From Vibrio sp. Of7-15 (lineage in GTDB: Bacteria; Pseudomonadota; Gammaproteobacteria; Enterobacterales; Vibrionaceae), in NCBI RefSeq assembly GCF_022347565.1, contig NZ_JAKRGH010000021.1, positions 1-64,000 on the forward strand: a DNA stretch of 64,000 nucleotides, written 5' to 3'. A program made the position numbers and the translations under genes. This document shows, one piece after another, positions 1-10,214 of the stretch; within the stretch, counting starts at the first letter, position 1; the number at the start of each line of letters is the position of its first letter. The notes under the pieces were generated by a model. It ran no database searches, was not told where the DNA came from, and saw nothing but the letters and a program-made list of their open reading frames with translations.

Positions 1-106
1 AGCATTGTGGACCCACCTGATTCCTTGCCGAACTCAGAAGTGAAACGCAATAGCGCCGATGGTAGTGTGGGGCTTCCCCATGTGAGAGTAGGACATCGCT
101 AGGCTT
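1..106 (+). rRNA. rrf: 5S ribosomal RNA, 3' part (5' end cut by window edge)
   Basis: The sequence carries the conserved 5S core (CCGAACTCAGAAGTGAAAC, TAGCGCCGATGGTAGTGTGG, CCCCATGTGAGAGTAGGACA) and ends in the terminal-stem strand TAGGCTT. About 15 nt of the 5' end lie outside the window. It marks the 3' end of an rRNA operon read on the plus strand. Because rRNA operons are nearly always transcribed away from oriC, it suggests replication moves left to right here. Confidence 0.95.
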
Positions 107-113
107 GAATTCT

Positions 114-143
114 AAAAGGCTTCCCATTGGGAAGCCTTTTTTC
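114..143 (+). terminator. Rho-independent terminator of the rRNA operon
   Basis: A GGCTTCCC/GGGAAGCC stem is followed by a T run. The A run on the other side means it can also stop ilvY transcription, whose stop codon is 18 bp away on the minus strand. Confidence 0.85.
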
Positions 144-160
144 GTTTCAGATTTCTATTT

Positions 161-1051
161 TTATGTAGTGAGAAACTTATCTTCAGCTAATTGCCACAGT
201 GCTTTAATCAGCGGGTTATTGAGCTGAGAGCGTTTACAGCAGATCCCTAGTTCAAAAGGTTCAATCGCAGATGTATTGAGTATTTGAATTTTTTCTTTAA
301 CCGGGCTGCTTTCTATCACCACATTTGGTGCTATACCTACCCCACAGCCCAAGGCGACCATACTCACGATTGCTTCATGGCCTGACACCTGAGCATAGAT
401 GTTTGGTTTTATCTTGTTACTTTTAAACCAACTGTTGGCTCTGTCTCTTGCTGTTCCTGCTTCTGGCACAATAAATGGCACTTTGTCCCATTGAATTGGC
501 GTACTTTGTAGATCAACGCTCAGTCCACTGACCCCTGAAGGACCTATCACTGACAGAGGGATGTTGCTGATGGTTTCAAAAGATAATTTAGCCGGCAGGG
601 ATTCGGGCTTGGCTGAGATCGCAATATCCGCTTCATCATTTACGACTTTATCGATGGACTGAGCAGGATCACCTGTAGATAGCTTGATTTCAATTTGAGG
701 GTAGTTGATTCTAAATTCATTGATGAGCTCGGGTAGGTGGCTATAACTGGCAGTAACTGAGCAAAATAATCTAAGTTCCCCTTCCAGCTGTAGAGTGGGC
801 TCTGCGATATCAGATTTAAACTTTCCCCATTCAGATGTCATGTTGAGTGCAATGGGTAATAGCTTCTTGCCTGTACTCGTTAACTCGACGCTGCGGTTAT
901 CACGAATGAATAAACTCTGCCCTACTTCCTCCTCTAAACGTTGGATTTGGCGACTGAGTGCAGAAGGGCTGATATGCATGGCTGCAGCTGTTTTACTAAA
1001 GTTTTTGCTATCACATAGATGAATGAATAATTGTAAATATTTTATGTTCAT
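161..1051 (-). CDS. ilvY: IlvY, LysR-family activator of ilvC
   Basis: LysR-type regulator of 296 aa that in E. coli binds acetolactate or acetohydroxybutyrate and activates divergent ilvC. The N-terminal winged helix-turn-helix (about residues 1-60, with SALSRQIQRLEEEVGQSLF) and the effector domain with FCSVTASYSHLP and GHEAIVSMVALGCGVG closely follow E. coli IlvY. The longest reading frame starts 17 codons earlier. The ATG at 1051 is preferred because the family begins directly with the HTH (MNIKYLQLF). The gene is divergent from ilvC, with an inverted repeat in between that fits a shared operator. Identification rests on both sequence and context. Confidence 0.93.
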   Translation of the reverse strand: MNIKYLQLFIHLCDSKNFSKTAAAMHISPSALSRQIQRLEEEVGQSLFIRDNRSVELTSTGKKLLPIALNMTSEWGKFKSDIAEPTLQLEGELRLFCSVTASYSHLPELINEFRINYPQIEIKLSTGDPAQSIDKVVNDEADIAISAKPESLPAKLSFETISNIPLSVIGPSGVSGLSVDLQSTPIQWDKVPFIVPEAGTARDRANSWFKSNKIKPNIYAQVSGHEAIVSMVALGCGVGIAPNVVIESSPVKEKIQILNTSAIEPFELGICCKRSQLNNPLIKALWQLAEDKFLTT

Positions 1052-1056
1052 TGATG

Positions 1057-1071
1057 TTGCATTTATTGCAA
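1057..1071. promoter_or_regulatory. Probable IlvY operator between ilvY and ilvC
   Basis: A perfect inverted repeat TTGCA-N5-TGCAA lies 6 bp upstream of the ilvY start and about 115 bp upstream of ilvC. Its T-N11-A form is typical of LysR-family sites. Assignment to IlvY is inferred from position. Confidence 0.6.
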
Positions 1072-1185
1072 TGATTTGTTGTGAATATAACACTTTAAGC
1101 AATGAAAAACCTGCTTTAGTATGAACTCATTCGGTACAGAATAAGATACCGACCTGATGGAAAGAATTTTAACGGAGTTCATAAT

Positions 1186-2670
1186 ATGTCTAACTACTTC
1201 AATACATTAAACTTGCGTGAGCAATTGGATCAACTAGGCCGTTGTCGTTTCATGGACCGCGAAGAATTTGCAACAGAAGCGGATTTTTTGAAGGGTAAAA
1301 AAGTTGTGATCGTAGGTTGTGGTGCGCAAGGTTTAAACCAAGGCCTTAATATGCGTGATTCAGGTCTAGACGTATCTTATGCCCTTCGTCAGGCTGCTAT
1401 CGATGAAAAGCGTCAATCGTTTAAAAATGCGAGTGAAAATGGCTTTGTTGTTGATAGCTACGAAAATCTAATTCCACAAGCAGATCTGGTTGTTAACCTA
1501 ACGCCAGATAAGCAGCACACAAGTGTTGTTGAAGCAGTTATGCCATTAATGAAAGAAGGCGCTGCATTGGGTTATTCTCATGGTTTTAATATTGTTGAAG
1601 AAGGGATGAAAGTTCGTGATGACCTAACGGTTGTTATGGTAGCTCCTAAGTGCCCAGGTACTGAAGTTCGTGAAGAGTATAAACGTGGCTTTGGTGTTCC
1701 AACTCTGATGGCTGTTCACCCTGAGAATGATCCAAAAGGTGAAGGTTTCGAAATCGCGAAAGCGTGGGCGGCAGCAACGGGTGGTCACCGTGCAGGTGTT
1801 CTTGAGTCTTCATTTGTGGCTGAAGTGAAATCCGATCTAATGGGTGAGCAAACTATCTTGTGTGGCATGCTACAAGCTGGCTCGATTGTTTGTTATGAAA
1901 AAATGATCGCTGATGGAATCGATGCTGGTTACGCAGGTAAGCTTCTACAGTATGGTTGGGAAACCGTGACAGAAGCGCTGAAGTTTGGTGGTGTGACTCA
2001 CATGATGGATCGCCTATCTAACCCAGCGAAAATCAAAGCATTTGACCTTTCTGAAGAGCTAAAAGACTTAATGCGTCCACTTTACAATAAGCACATGGAT
2101 GACATCATCACTGGTCACTTTTCTAGCACTATGATGGCTGATTGGGCAAACGACGATAAAAACCTGCTAGGCTGGCGTGAAGAAACGGGTGAAACAGCGT
2201 TTGAAAACTACCCTGAAACAGATGTTGAGATCCCAGAGCAAGAGTACTTCGATAACGGTATTTTGATGGTTGCTATGGTGCGTGCGGGTGTTGAGCTTGC
2301 GTTTGAAGCCATGACAGCATCAGGCATTATTGATGAGTCCGCTTACTATGAGTCTCTTCATGAGCTACCACTGATCGCAAACACCATTGCTCGTAAGCGT
2401 CTATACGAAATGAACGTGGTTATTTCTGATACGGCTGAATATGGTAACTACCTATTTGCTAACGTTGCGACTCCATTACTACGTGAGAAGTTCATGCCAA
2501 ACGTAGGCACTGATGTGATTGGTAAAGGTCTAGCTGAACCAGGTAATGGCGTAGATAACGCGAAACTAATTAAAGTAAACAGTGTTATTCGTAACCACCC
2601 TGTAGAGTTTATTGGTGAAGAACTACGTGGTTACATGACAGACATGAAAACAATTGCTGTAGGCGGTTAA
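1186..2670 (+). CDS. ilvC: Ketol-acid reductoisomerase (class II, long form)
   Basis: Catalyses the NADPH- and Mg-dependent alkyl migration and reduction of acetolactate or acetohydroxybutyrate, the second common step of valine, leucine and isoleucine synthesis in the cytosol. At 494 aa it is the long class II form found in enteric bacteria. An N-terminal Rossmann fold with [13 protein letters not shown] sits at residues 41-53, followed by two knotted helical C-terminal domains (motifs [13 protein letters not shown] and [12 protein letters not shown]). A GGAG ribosome site lies about 10 nt before the ATG. It is divergent from ilvY and ends at a strong terminator, so it is probably monocistronic and IlvY-controlled. 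Confidence 0.98.
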   Translation: MSNYFNTLNLREQLDQLGRCRFMDREEFATEADFLKGKKVVIVGCGAQGLNQGLNMRDSGLDVSYALRQAAIDEKRQSFKNASENGFVVDSYENLIPQADLVVNLTPDKQHTSVVEAVMPLMKEGAALGYSHGFNIVEEGMKVRDDLTVVMVAPKCPGTEVREEYKRGFGVPTLMAVHPENDPKGEGFEIAKAWAAATGGHRAGVLESSFVAEVKSDLMGEQTILCGMLQAGSIVCYEKMIADGIDAGYAGKLLQYGWETVTEALKFGGVTHMMDRLSNPAKIKAFDLSEELKDLMRPLYNKHMDDIITGHFSSTMMADWANDDKNLLGWREETGETAFENYPETDVEIPEQEYFDNGILMVAMVRAGVELAFEAMTASGIIDESAYYESLHELPLIANTIARKRLYEMNVVISDTAEYGNYLFANVATPLLREKFMPNVGTDVIGKGLAEPGNGVDNAKLIKVNSVIRNHPVEFIGEELRGYMTDMKTIAVGG

Positions 2671-2741
2671 GCCAGCAAATAGTAACAACTCCAGATAAAC
2701 TGGGGCTCATAAATATAAGAAGTTAAACACAACATAAAAAC

Positions 2742-2775
2742 AAAAGGCTTGGTCAATATTGACCAAGCCTTTTTT
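2742..2775. terminator. Bidirectional terminator between ilvC and ubiK
   Basis: AAAAGGCTTGGTCA/TGACCAAGCCTTTT form a long perfect stem with A and T runs at both ends. It serves the convergent genes ilvC (+) and ubiK (-). Confidence 0.9.
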
Positions 2776-2806
2776 ATATCTGTTTTTTCAGGAAAAGTCT
2801 GAGTGC

Positions 2807-3058
2807 TTATTTATCGGAAAGCTTAGCTTCTAGATCTGCCAGTTTCTTTTCCATTTCCGTTAGCTTTTGACGTGTGCGTAGTAGCACTTGTGTTTGAACA
2901 TCAAACTCTTCACGGCTTACCACGTCTAATTTACCCAGTTGACCTTGGATCACCTGACGTACTTTTTGCTCAACATCTACACCTAGATCTTTTACAGGCT
3001 TAGGCATTGAGTCATGAATTTGCTTAGCAACTTGCTCTAGTTTTTTTGGATCAAACAT
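2807..3058 (-). CDS. ubiK: UbiK, ubiquinone biosynthesis accessory factor
   Basis: 83-aa protein of the BMFP/YqiC family. UbiK is a small trimeric coiled-coil protein that helps the soluble Ubi complex (with UbiJ) make ubiquinone aerobically. Seen here are [19 protein letters not shown] at the N-terminus and a C-terminal coiled coil [20 protein letters not shown] (about residues 58-80), both diagnostic of the family. AGAGGAG lies 6 nt before the ATG. It stands alone between two terminators. ubiC and ubiA occur elsewhere in this window but are not linked. Confidence 0.92.
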   Translation of the reverse strand: MFDPKKLEQVAKQIHDSMPKPVKDLGVDVEQKVRQVIQGQLGKLDVVSREEFDVQTQVLLRTRQKLTEMEKKLADLEAKLSDK

Positions 3059-3122
3059 GACGACTCCTCTTTAATTGTGATTATTCTATTCAATCCGAGA
3101 TAGCTTGTCCTGCTTTCAGTTA

Positions 3123-3149
3123 CAAAAAAGGCTGCACGGGGCAGCCTTT
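3123..3149 (-). terminator. Terminator of the vexR-vexA-vexB operon
   Basis: An AAAGGCTGC/GCAGCCTTT stem with a run of six T residues when read on the minus strand lies just after the vexB stop codon. Confidence 0.85.
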
Positions 3150-3171
3150 GAGTTATGTATCAAAAAACTAA

Positions 3172-6100
3172 TTAGCTTTCTTTCTGCTTAAGTGCGTTAC
3201 GAGCTTCATCTGCACGTGCTAGCTTTTCCAAATCTTTATCTTCTAGGAAGACAGGAAGAGGTTTGTGCTCACTTGCTAGGTAGCTGTAAATCACAGGAAG
3301 TACAAACAGAGTGAAGATAGTACCAATTGCCAGACCAGCCACGATCACAATACCAATACTGAAACGCTGAGCGGCACCTGCCCCGGTTGCGTACATTAGT
3401 GGGATTAGACCAGCAATCATCGCTGCGGTTGTCATCAGGATTGGACGTAGACGCACTTTGGCTGCTTCCATTACTGCTGAGGTACGATCTTTCTTGTTAT
3501 GAAGTTGCTCTTCTTTTGCTACTTCACAAATCAAGATACCGTGTTTGGTGATAAGACCAATCAGGGTGATCAAACCGACCTGAGAGTAAATGTTCATGGA
3601 CGCTGCACCCCATGCCAGTGCGATTAACGCACCACAAATAGCAAGTGGTACCGAAACCAGAATAACCAATGGATCGCGCAGAGACTCAAACTGAATAGCC
3701 AATACCAAGAAAATAATGGCAAGAGCTAAGCCGAATGTCATGTACAGCGCATTACCTTCTGTTACGTATTGACGAGCCTCACCCATGAAGTCGTATTGGT
3801 AACCAGTTGGTAGTTTTTCTGCTGCTGTATCGGTAAACCAAGTAATCGCATCACCCATCGCAACTGTTGGTGATGGAACCGCACCGACGGTTGCTGAGTT
3901 TAATTGGTTGAAGTGAGGCAGCGAGCGAGGCTCTGCAACCACATCAATCTTAATTAAACTACCTAGAGGAATTGAGTTACCGTCTGCCGCACGAACATAG
4001 TAACCATTCATTGATTCAGGGTTAAGGCGGTACTTACGCTCTACTTGCGGGATCACCTCATAAGAGCGTCCGTTTAGATCGATACGGTTTACGTAGCCAT
4101 CCGCCATCATGGTACTTAGGGTCATACCGATGTCTTGCATGGTTACGCCATAAGCGCCTGCCTTGTCTTTATCAATGTTGATTTTCATGGTTGCTGAGTC
4201 GTAGTTCAGATCCAGATCTGAATACACGAACAGCGGGCTTTTTTGTACTGCACTTAGTACATCACTAGCCACTTGGAATAAGCTTTCGAAGTTATTCGGT
4301 GTGGTAATAACGAACTGGATAGGCAGACCAGAACCTGCACCTGGTAGCTCAGGCATTTGGAACGCCGTTACCGCCATTTCAGGAATGTCTTTTACCAATT
4401 CAGTAACACGTTTCACCACGTCTTCTTGGCTGGCTTCACGCTCACTCCATGGCACCATAGAAGCAATACCAAACGCTTGGTTTGAACTTGGTACACCAGA
4501 GAATACCTGTGCGTAGGCAACCTCAGGTTGATCACTTAGCAGATCGTTTACTTCGTTCATGGCGTTTTGGATGTAATCCAAGTTTGCGTTAGATGGCGCT
4601 GTACCCATCATCATTAATACGCCTTTATCTTCTGATGGTGCCAGTTCACTAGGAATGAACTTAAACAGCATCGGAAGGCTGGCAAAAACGATAAGAGCAA
4701 AAGCGATAAACACTGGGCGACGTTGCATTACTGCAGCCAGCATGTTTGCATAACTGTTGGTCATGCGATCAAGGAAGTTATGAACGGTCTTTTCAAACTT
4801 ACCAGGCTCTGCATTGGCTTTTAGCATTTGTGCACACATCATTGGCGATAGTGTTAGTGCAATGATGCCTGATACAAATACTGCCCCTGCGAGGGTTAGT
4901 GCAAACTCTTTAAACAGAGAACCTGTGATACCACCCATCATGGCGATCGGAGCGTATACCGCGCCCAAAGTTAACGTCATGGCGATAACGGGTACGGCAA
5001 TTTCACGGGTACCAATGATCGCAGCACGGAATGGTGATTCACCTAACTTGATGTGACGATCCACGTTTTCCAGTACAACGATGGCGTCATCAACCACCAG
5101 ACCGATGGCCAGAACCATCGCTAGCAGTGTCATTAGGTTCCACGAGAAGCCAAACATCTGCATTACCAACGCAACACCAATGAGCGACAATGGAATTGTG
5201 ATGATAGGAATTAATACTGCGCGGAATGAACCTAAGAAGATGGTGATTACCACCAGTACGATTAATGCCGCTTCAACGATGGTTTTAATTACTTCGTTGA
5301 TGGATTCATTGATCGCGATGGTGGAATCGTACATCACGTTCATGTTGATGTTGCTTGGTAAGTTTTTCTCTAATTGAGGTAATAACTCCAAAATATCAGC
5401 AGCGATGTTGATTGGGTTAGCACTTGGTGCGGCATTGATTGCAGCAACAACCGCTTCTTGACCATTCGCGCTTGCACGGTAAACGTCATGGCTCTTTTCT
5501 AGAGTGACTTTAGAAATGTCACCTAAGCGGATTACCTGACCTTCTTTGGTTGATACAACCAGTTTTTCCAGTTCATCCGTGTTACTTACCTGTGTGTCCG
5601 CACTGCCGTTGTACAGCACAAACTCACCAACTGCCTGGCCTGTTGCCGATTGGTAGTTGTTGGCATTTAACACGTTCATGATGTCGCTGGCGGTGAGGTT
5701 GTAAGCGGCCATTTTGGCAGGATCCAGCCACACACGCAGTGCGTACTTCATACCACCGTATAGGTCGACTTTTGATACACCGTTAACCGTAAAGAACTGT
5801 GGGTTAATTACACGTTCAAGGTAGTCGGTTAGCTGGCTTGAAGCGAGCTCATCACTGGTGAAACCAATGTACATAACCGCGGTTGTCGAACCGGTCGACA
5901 TGGTTACCGTTGGATCTTCAGACTCTTTTGGAAGCTGAGAGCGAACCGAGTTGGTTTTTGCCAGTATATCGGCCAGAGCCGCATTTGGATCGGTGTTCAG
6001 CTTCATGTTCACGGTGATGGTAGACGTACCCAATACACTGGATGAGGTCATAAAGTCGATATTATCTGCCTGAGCGACGGCTTGCTCTAAAGGCTGAGTA

Positions 6101-6288
6101 ATAAAGCCTTGGATTAAGTCGGCACTGGCACCATAGTAGCCGGTTGTCACGGTGACTACGGTGTTGGTCATGTCTGGGTATTCACGAACCTGCATCTTAA
6201 AGATTGCTTGAAGGCCAAGCAGAGCAATTAAGAAGCTGATCGAAACTGCCAGTACAGGACGTTTAATAAAAACATCAGTAAAGCGCAT
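3172..6288 (-). CDS. vexB: RND efflux pump inner-membrane transporter (VexB type)
   Basis: 1038-aa proton-driven HAE1/AcrB-family transporter that works as a trimer with a periplasmic adaptor and a TolC-type outer-membrane channel to expel bile salts, detergents and drugs. Seen are the N-terminal MRFTDVFIKRPVLAVSIS, the TM4 proton-relay GLVVDDAIVVLENVDR, a second membrane block with GLITLIGLITKHGILI, and twelve predicted membrane segments split by two large periplasmic loops. A TTG start four codons earlier is possible, but GGGAGGA sits correctly for the ATG at 6288. The vexA stop is 12 bp upstream, so the two are translationally close. The symbol follows my recollection that V. cholerae vexRAB lies next to ilvC; it is less certain than the family. 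Confidence 0.85.
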   Translation of the reverse strand: MRFTDVFIKRPVLAVSISFLIALLGLQAIFKMQVREYPDMTNTVVTVTTGYYGASADLIQGFITQPLEQAVAQADNIDFMTSSSVLGTSTITVNMKLNTDPNAALADILAKTNSVRSQLPKESEDPTVTMSTGSTTAVMYIGFTSDELASSQLTDYLERVINPQFFTVNGVSKVDLYGGMKYALRVWLDPAKMAAYNLTASDIMNVLNANNYQSATGQAVGEFVLYNGSADTQVSNTDELEKLVVSTKEGQVIRLGDISKVTLEKSHDVYRASANGQEAVVAAINAAPSANPINIAADILELLPQLEKNLPSNINMNVMYDSTIAINESINEVIKTIVEAALIVLVVITIFLGSFRAVLIPIITIPLSLIGVALVMQMFGFSWNLMTLLAMVLAIGLVVDDAIVVLENVDRHIKLGESPFRAAIIGTREIAVPVIAMTLTLGAVYAPIAMMGGITGSLFKEFALTLAGAVFVSGIIALTLSPMMCAQMLKANAEPGKFEKTVHNFLDRMTNSYANMLAAVMQRRPVFIAFALIVFASLPMLFKFIPSELAPSEDKGVLMMMGTAPSNANLDYIQNAMNEVNDLLSDQPEVAYAQVFSGVPSSNQAFGIASMVPWSEREASQEDVVKRVTELVKDIPEMAVTAFQMPELPGAGSGLPIQFVITTPNNFESLFQVASDVLSAVQKSPLFVYSDLDLNYDSATMKINIDKDKAGAYGVTMQDIGMTLSTMMADGYVNRIDLNGRSYEVIPQVERKYRLNPESMNGYYVRAADGNSIPLGSLIKIDVVAEPRSLPHFNQLNSATVGAVPSPTVAMGDAITWFTDTAAEKLPTGYQYDFMGEARQYVTEGNALYMTFGLALAIIFLVLAIQFESLRDPLVILVSVPLAICGALIALAWGAASMNIYSQVGLITLIGLITKHGILICEVAKEEQLHNKKDRTSAVMEAAKVRLRPILMTTAAMIAGLIPLMYATGAGAAQRFSIGIVIVAGLAIGTIFTLFVLPVIYSYLASEHKPLPVFLEDKDLEKLARADEARNALKQKES

Positions 6289-6300
6289 GTTTCCTCCCAA

Positions 6301-7407
6301 TTACAGCATTGGTGTTTCTGCTGAAGGTTTCAGAGCATCACTTTCGACAATGCGTACTTTAGCGCCGTTACTTAAACGTACCTGACCAGAGGTAACAACT
6401 AAGTCATCCGGGCTAACACCTTCTAAGATATGAGCAATATCGCCAGTTCGCTCACCGACTTTGATCACAGATTGACTCACGCGCTTCTCACCATCTTTGT
6501 CACTGATGATGTACACGTTGTCGCCGTACAGTGTGAAGGTAATTGCGGTTTGTGGCAGAGTGATCTGATCTTCGATGGTTGGAAGAATGATGTGAGCACG
6601 TGCAAACATACCCGAACGTAGCTGACCCTCATTGTTTGGAATATCAGCTTGAACTTGGATTAAACCACTTTGTAGGTTAACCGCAGGCTCAATAGCACTG
6701 ATGGATCCTTGGAATGCAGTATCTGGGTAAGCATCAACAAAAATATCTACTTGTTGATCTAAGTGAATCTTCGAGATGTCTGTTTGAGGAACCGTAAAGC
6801 GTAAACGCATTAAGCTTGTATCTTCTAAACGAACGATTTCAGTGTCAGGCTTGATGTATTGACCTAGGAATACATTACGTAGACCAACTACACCATCAAA
6901 CGGTGCTTTGATTTCACGTCGAGCAATCGTCGCTTTTAAGCTCTCAATATCGGCAGCAAGAGAGTAGTAAGACGCTTCTGCATCATCGTACGCTTCTTTT
7001 GATATTGAACCTTTTTTGTATAGGCCTTGGTAGCGCTTATATTTGGCTAAGGCGGCTGGCAGTTTTGCTTCTGTACTCTTTAAGTTGGCTTTTTCAACAG
7101 TAGAGTCAAGGTGAACCAATGGCTGACCCGCTTTAACAGCGCTGCCTGATTCAAAATCGATACGTTCGATAATACCGTTCACTTCCGTGGTTAGTGTTAC
7201 CCCTTGGTTTGGTTCAATAAAACCAATCGCTTCAATGGTTGGCACCCAGTCTGTAGTCTCCACTTTCATGGCTGTAACAGGAAACTCTGGCTCTGGCATG
7301 TTCGCCATATACTCTGCGATTGCCTTTTGCTTGAACATGTTAAAGCCGATCACACTGCCAAATAGCAGGAGTGCGATGACTAGCATGGCGAAGGTCCACT
7401 TTTTCAT
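6301..7407 (-). CDS. vexA: RND efflux periplasmic adaptor (VexA type)
   Basis: 368-aa membrane-fusion protein linking the RND transporter to the outer-membrane channel. A single N-terminal hydrophobic anchor (residues about 3-22) without a lipobox cysteine is followed by a lipoyl-like half-motif GIIERIDFESGSAVKAGQPL, a short helical hairpin (about 95-150), the second half-motif IKAPFDGVVGLRNV and beta-barrel segments. The frame is open 12 codons further into vexR, but GGAG sits 10-12 nt before the ATG at 7407, which also leaves a 16-bp gap after vexR. It lies between regulator and pump in one operon. Confidence 0.87.
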   Translation of the reverse strand: MKKWTFAMLVIALLLFGSVIGFNMFKQKAIAEYMANMPEPEFPVTAMKVETTDWVPTIEAIGFIEPNQGVTLTTEVNGIIERIDFESGSAVKAGQPLVHLDSTVEKANLKSTEAKLPAALAKYKRYQGLYKKGSISKEAYDDAEASYYSLAADIESLKATIARREIKAPFDGVVGLRNVFLGQYIKPDTEIVRLEDTSLMRLRFTVPQTDISKIHLDQQVDIFVDAYPDTAFQGSISAIEPAVNLQSGLIQVQADIPNNEGQLRSGMFARAHIILPTIEDQITLPQTAITFTLYGDNVYIISDKDGEKRVSQSVIKVGERTGDIAHILEGVSPDDLVVTSGQVRLSNGAKVRIVESDALKPSAETPML

Positions 7408-7423
7408 TATTATTAGTGCTCCG

Positions 7424-8002
7424 TTAATGTTTAATAATTGCATCCCAACTGGCGAGAATGGCCGCTTCTATTGCCTTCTCATCCAACTGATACAAGCCTT
7501 GAGCGTGTTTACGAGCGAGGGCTACGCTTGCTTCCAGACTTAGGCCGATCAAAATTTTGTTATCGAGTAGTTTGAACAATCCAGCTTGCTTACCATCGGT
7601 AAACAGCTGATCTACTTTGGCAAACATTTTTTGTTCGAGTTCCCGGAACTGAGCATTATCTTTGGTAGGTAAACACTCGTATTGATTGCGGTTTAGTAAG
7701 GTATTGCAATCAGAGGACGCTAAATGCCAAATGTTCAGCCACATTGTCCGATACCTTTCTTGCAATGGCATGTCATTGTCGACATTCAGCTGTATGGCTG
7801 TCGCGATTCGGGCTAGGACGTGGTATTTCAATTGTTCAATTAGATCATCTTTATCTTCAAAATAACGATAGATCGTGCCAGCAGCGACTCCTGCTTGCTT
7901 GGCTACCATTTGCATGGATAAGCCATGAAAGCCTCTTTCTGCCAGCAATAATTCCGTTGCTTCGAGGATTTGTTCTCGTTTATCCGTCATGTTAAAAACC
8001 AT
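7424..8002 (-). CDS. vexR: TetR-family repressor of the efflux operon (VexR type)
   Basis: 192-aa TetR/AcrR regulator. The DNA-binding helix-turn-helix covers residues about 5-50 (REQILEATELLLAERGFHGL, then AGVAAGTIYRYFEDKDDLI), followed by an all-helical ligand domain. It is the first gene of the vexR-vexA-vexB operon, preceded by a perfect palindrome that it probably binds, giving autoregulation and ligand-induced pump expression. The start could be the ATG at 8002 or at 7990. The upstream TTG/ATG region at 8023 would overlap the operator and is less likely. In V. cholerae VexR activates rather than represses its operon according to some reports, so the sign of control is not decided here. 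Confidence 0.85.
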   Translation of the reverse strand: MVFNMTDKREQILEATELLLAERGFHGLSMQMVAKQAGVAAGTIYRYFEDKDDLIEQLKYHVLARIATAIQLNVDNDMPLQERYRTMWLNIWHLASSDCNTLLNRNQYECLPTKDNAQFRELEQKMFAKVDQLFTDGKQAGLFKLLDNKILIGLSLEASVALARKHAQGLYQLDEKAIEAAILASWDAIIKH

Positions 8003-8004
8003 CG

Positions 8005-8022
8005 TGAATGAACGTTCATTCA
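8005..8022. promoter_or_regulatory. TetR-type operator, perfect 18-bp palindrome
   Basis: TGAATGAACGTTCATTCA is a perfect palindrome touching the vexR start. AcrR-like repressors of RND pumps bind sites with TGAATGA-type half-sites. It lies between the putative -10 and the vexR start codon. Confidence 0.8.
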
Positions 8023-8038
8023 TTATTGTATGGGTGGA

Positions 8039-8067
8039 TATATTTTACGCAAGTGTTTCTTTGTCAA
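8039..8067 (-). promoter_or_regulatory. Probable sigma-70 promoter of the vexRAB operon
   Basis: On the minus strand TTGACA (8067-8062) is followed after 17 nt by AATATA (8044-8039). The start site would fall just upstream of the palindromic operator, a sensible arrangement for TetR control. Inferred from consensus only. Confidence 0.45.
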
Positions 8068-8167
8068 TATTTGGAAAATTATCTTGTCACTGCATGGTGA
8101 TCTTAGTCATCATATTAGGGATTCATCGCAATATGTGTTCTTTATCTGATACTCGTTAGGATACCTT

Positions 8168-10183
8168 ATGAAACTCAACCCTCGTCAAAACGAAGCCGTT
8201 AATTATGTCTCTGGCCCCTGCTTAGTCCTTGCTGGTGCTGGTTCAGGCAAAACGAGGGTGATCACCAACAAAATTGCTTATTTGGTTCAACAATGTGGCT
8301 ACAAAGCTCGAAACATCGCGGCTGTAACGTTTACGAATAAAGCGGCTCGTGAAATGAAAGAGCGTGTGGGGCAAACTTTAGGCAAAAAAGAAGCGCGTGG
8401 CTTAATGGTTTCGACTTTCCACTCACTGGGTTTAGATATTATCCGTCGTGAGTACAAAGTGTTGGGGTTAAAGGCTGGTTTCTCGTTGTTCGATGATCAA
8501 GACCAGTTGGCATTGTTAAAGGAGTTAACGGAAAAACAGATTGATGGCGATAAGGATCTACTGCGTCAGTTATTGAGTGCTATTTCAAACTGGAAAAATG
8601 ACATGCTGACGCCAGCACAGGTAAAAGGCATGGCCAGTTCAGAGCAAGATCAGCTGTTTGCTTTTTGCTTTGAGATGTACCAGACCCAAATGAAAGCGTA
8701 CAACGCCTTAGATTTTGATGACTTAATCTCCATGCCAGTACAGTTATTGAAAAATAATAAAGAAGTACGGGATCGCTGGCAGAGTAAAATTCGTTATTTG
8801 CTGGTGGATGAATATCAAGATACCAATACCAGCCAGTATGAAATGGTCAAATTGCTGGTGGGTGAACGTGGCCGCTTAACCGTGGTAGGGGATGATGATC
8901 AGTCGATTTATTCTTGGCGTGGCGCAAGGCCACAAAACTTAGTGCTGCTCAATGAAGATTACCCAAACCTTAGAGTCATCAAGCTGGAACAGAACTACCG
9001 TTCAACCAGCCGTATTTTACGCTCAGCCAATATCTTGATTGCGAACAACCCGCACGTGTTTGAGAAAACTCTTTTCTCTGAAATTCCAGACGGTGAAATG
9101 CTAAAGGTACTTACCGCCAAAGATGAAGAGCATGAAGCCGAGCGTGTGGTGGGTGAGATGATTGCTCATCGGTTTATGAACCGCACCGATCATAAAGATT
9201 ACGCGATTTTATACCGAGGTAATCATCAGTCTCGCTTGTTTGAAAAAGCCCTGATGCAAAACCGTATCCCTTATAAAATATCGGGCGGAACGTCTTTTTT
9301 TGCTCGTGCTGAAATTAAAGACATCATGGCTTACCTGCGTCTCTTAACGAATCATGATGATGACAATGCGTTTTTACGAGTGGTGAATACGCCGCGTCGT
9401 GAAATCGGGCCTGTGACATTAGAGAAACTAGGCAGCTACGCGAACATGCGCGGTAAGAGCTTGTTTGAAGCCAGCTTTGAAATCGGGTTAGAGCAAACTT
9501 TATCTGGACGTGGATTAGAATCGTTACGTCGTTTTACACGTTGGGTGGTGGAGCTGGCGGATAACGCAGAGCGTGGCAATACGGTTGATGCGGTGCGTTC
9601 TCTCGTTCGTGATATTAATTACGAGGATTGGTTGTATGAAACCTCGACCAGCGGTAAAGCGGCAGAAATGAGAATGAAGAATGTCTCTGATCTGTACAGC
9701 TGGATCGTGAAAGACTTGGAAGGCGATAATTACGATCAAGAAGAGAAAACATTAAAAGAAGTGGTACAGCGATTAACCTTGCGTGACATGATGGAGCGCG
9801 GTGAAGATGACGACGATGCTGATCAAGTTCAATTGATGACCTTGCATGCATCTAAAGGGCTTGAATTTCCATACGTGTATTTGATTGGGGCCGAAGAAGG
9901 GATTTTGCCGCACCAAACCAGCATTGATGAAGATAACGTCGAAGAAGAACGTCGATTAGCGTATGTGGGTATCACACGGGCTCAAAGGGAGCTGACCTTT
10001 ACGTTATGTAAAGAGCGCCGCCAGTATGGTGAGCTTATTAAGCCTGAGCCAAGTCGTTTTCTAGAAGAGCTACCTTTTGATGATTTGGAATGGGAAAGTC
10101 AAAAACCAAAGCAAACCAAAGAAGAGCGCATGGAACGAGGGCAAGCGCATATTGCTAATTTAAAAGCGATGTTTAAGAAATAG
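8168..10183 (+). CDS. rep: Rep, ATP-dependent 3'-5' DNA helicase
   Basis: 671-aa superfamily 1A helicase that works with the replisome to clear nucleoprotein roadblocks and restart forks. Seen are Walker A AGAGSGKT (residues 22-29), motif II DEYQDT (about 214-219), motif [16 protein letters not shown], motif IV EQNYRST, motif [15 protein letters not shown] and motif [16 protein letters not shown]. Length and the N-terminus [11 protein letters not shown] match E. coli Rep (673 aa) rather than UvrD. It is monocistronic with a strong terminator. Confidence 0.96.
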   Translation: MKLNPRQNEAVNYVSGPCLVLAGAGSGKTRVITNKIAYLVQQCGYKARNIAAVTFTNKAAREMKERVGQTLGKKEARGLMVSTFHSLGLDIIRREYKVLGLKAGFSLFDDQDQLALLKELTEKQIDGDKDLLRQLLSAISNWKNDMLTPAQVKGMASSEQDQLFAFCFEMYQTQMKAYNALDFDDLISMPVQLLKNNKEVRDRWQSKIRYLLVDEYQDTNTSQYEMVKLLVGERGRLTVVGDDDQSIYSWRGARPQNLVLLNEDYPNLRVIKLEQNYRSTSRILRSANILIANNPHVFEKTLFSEIPDGEMLKVLTAKDEEHEAERVVGEMIAHRFMNRTDHKDYAILYRGNHQSRLFEKALMQNRIPYKISGGTSFFARAEIKDIMAYLRLLTNHDDDNAFLRVVNTPRREIGPVTLEKLGSYANMRGKSLFEASFEIGLEQTLSGRGLESLRRFTRWVVELADNAERGNTVDAVRSLVRDINYEDWLYETSTSGKAAEMRMKNVSDLYSWIVKDLEGDNYDQEEKTLKEVVQRLTLRDMMERGEDDDDADQVQLMTLHASKGLEFPYVYLIGAEEGILPHQTSIDEDNVEEERRLAYVGITRAQRELTFTLCKERRQYGELIKPEPSRFLEELPFDDLEWESQKPKQTKEERMERGQAHIANLKAMFKK

Positions 10184-10214
10184 CGGGTTACATCGCTTGT
10201 TATGAAGAACAAAT

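Noticed and set aside
4814-5377. Open frames antisense to vexB
   Set aside because: They are reverse readings of membrane-helix codons of the RND transporter.
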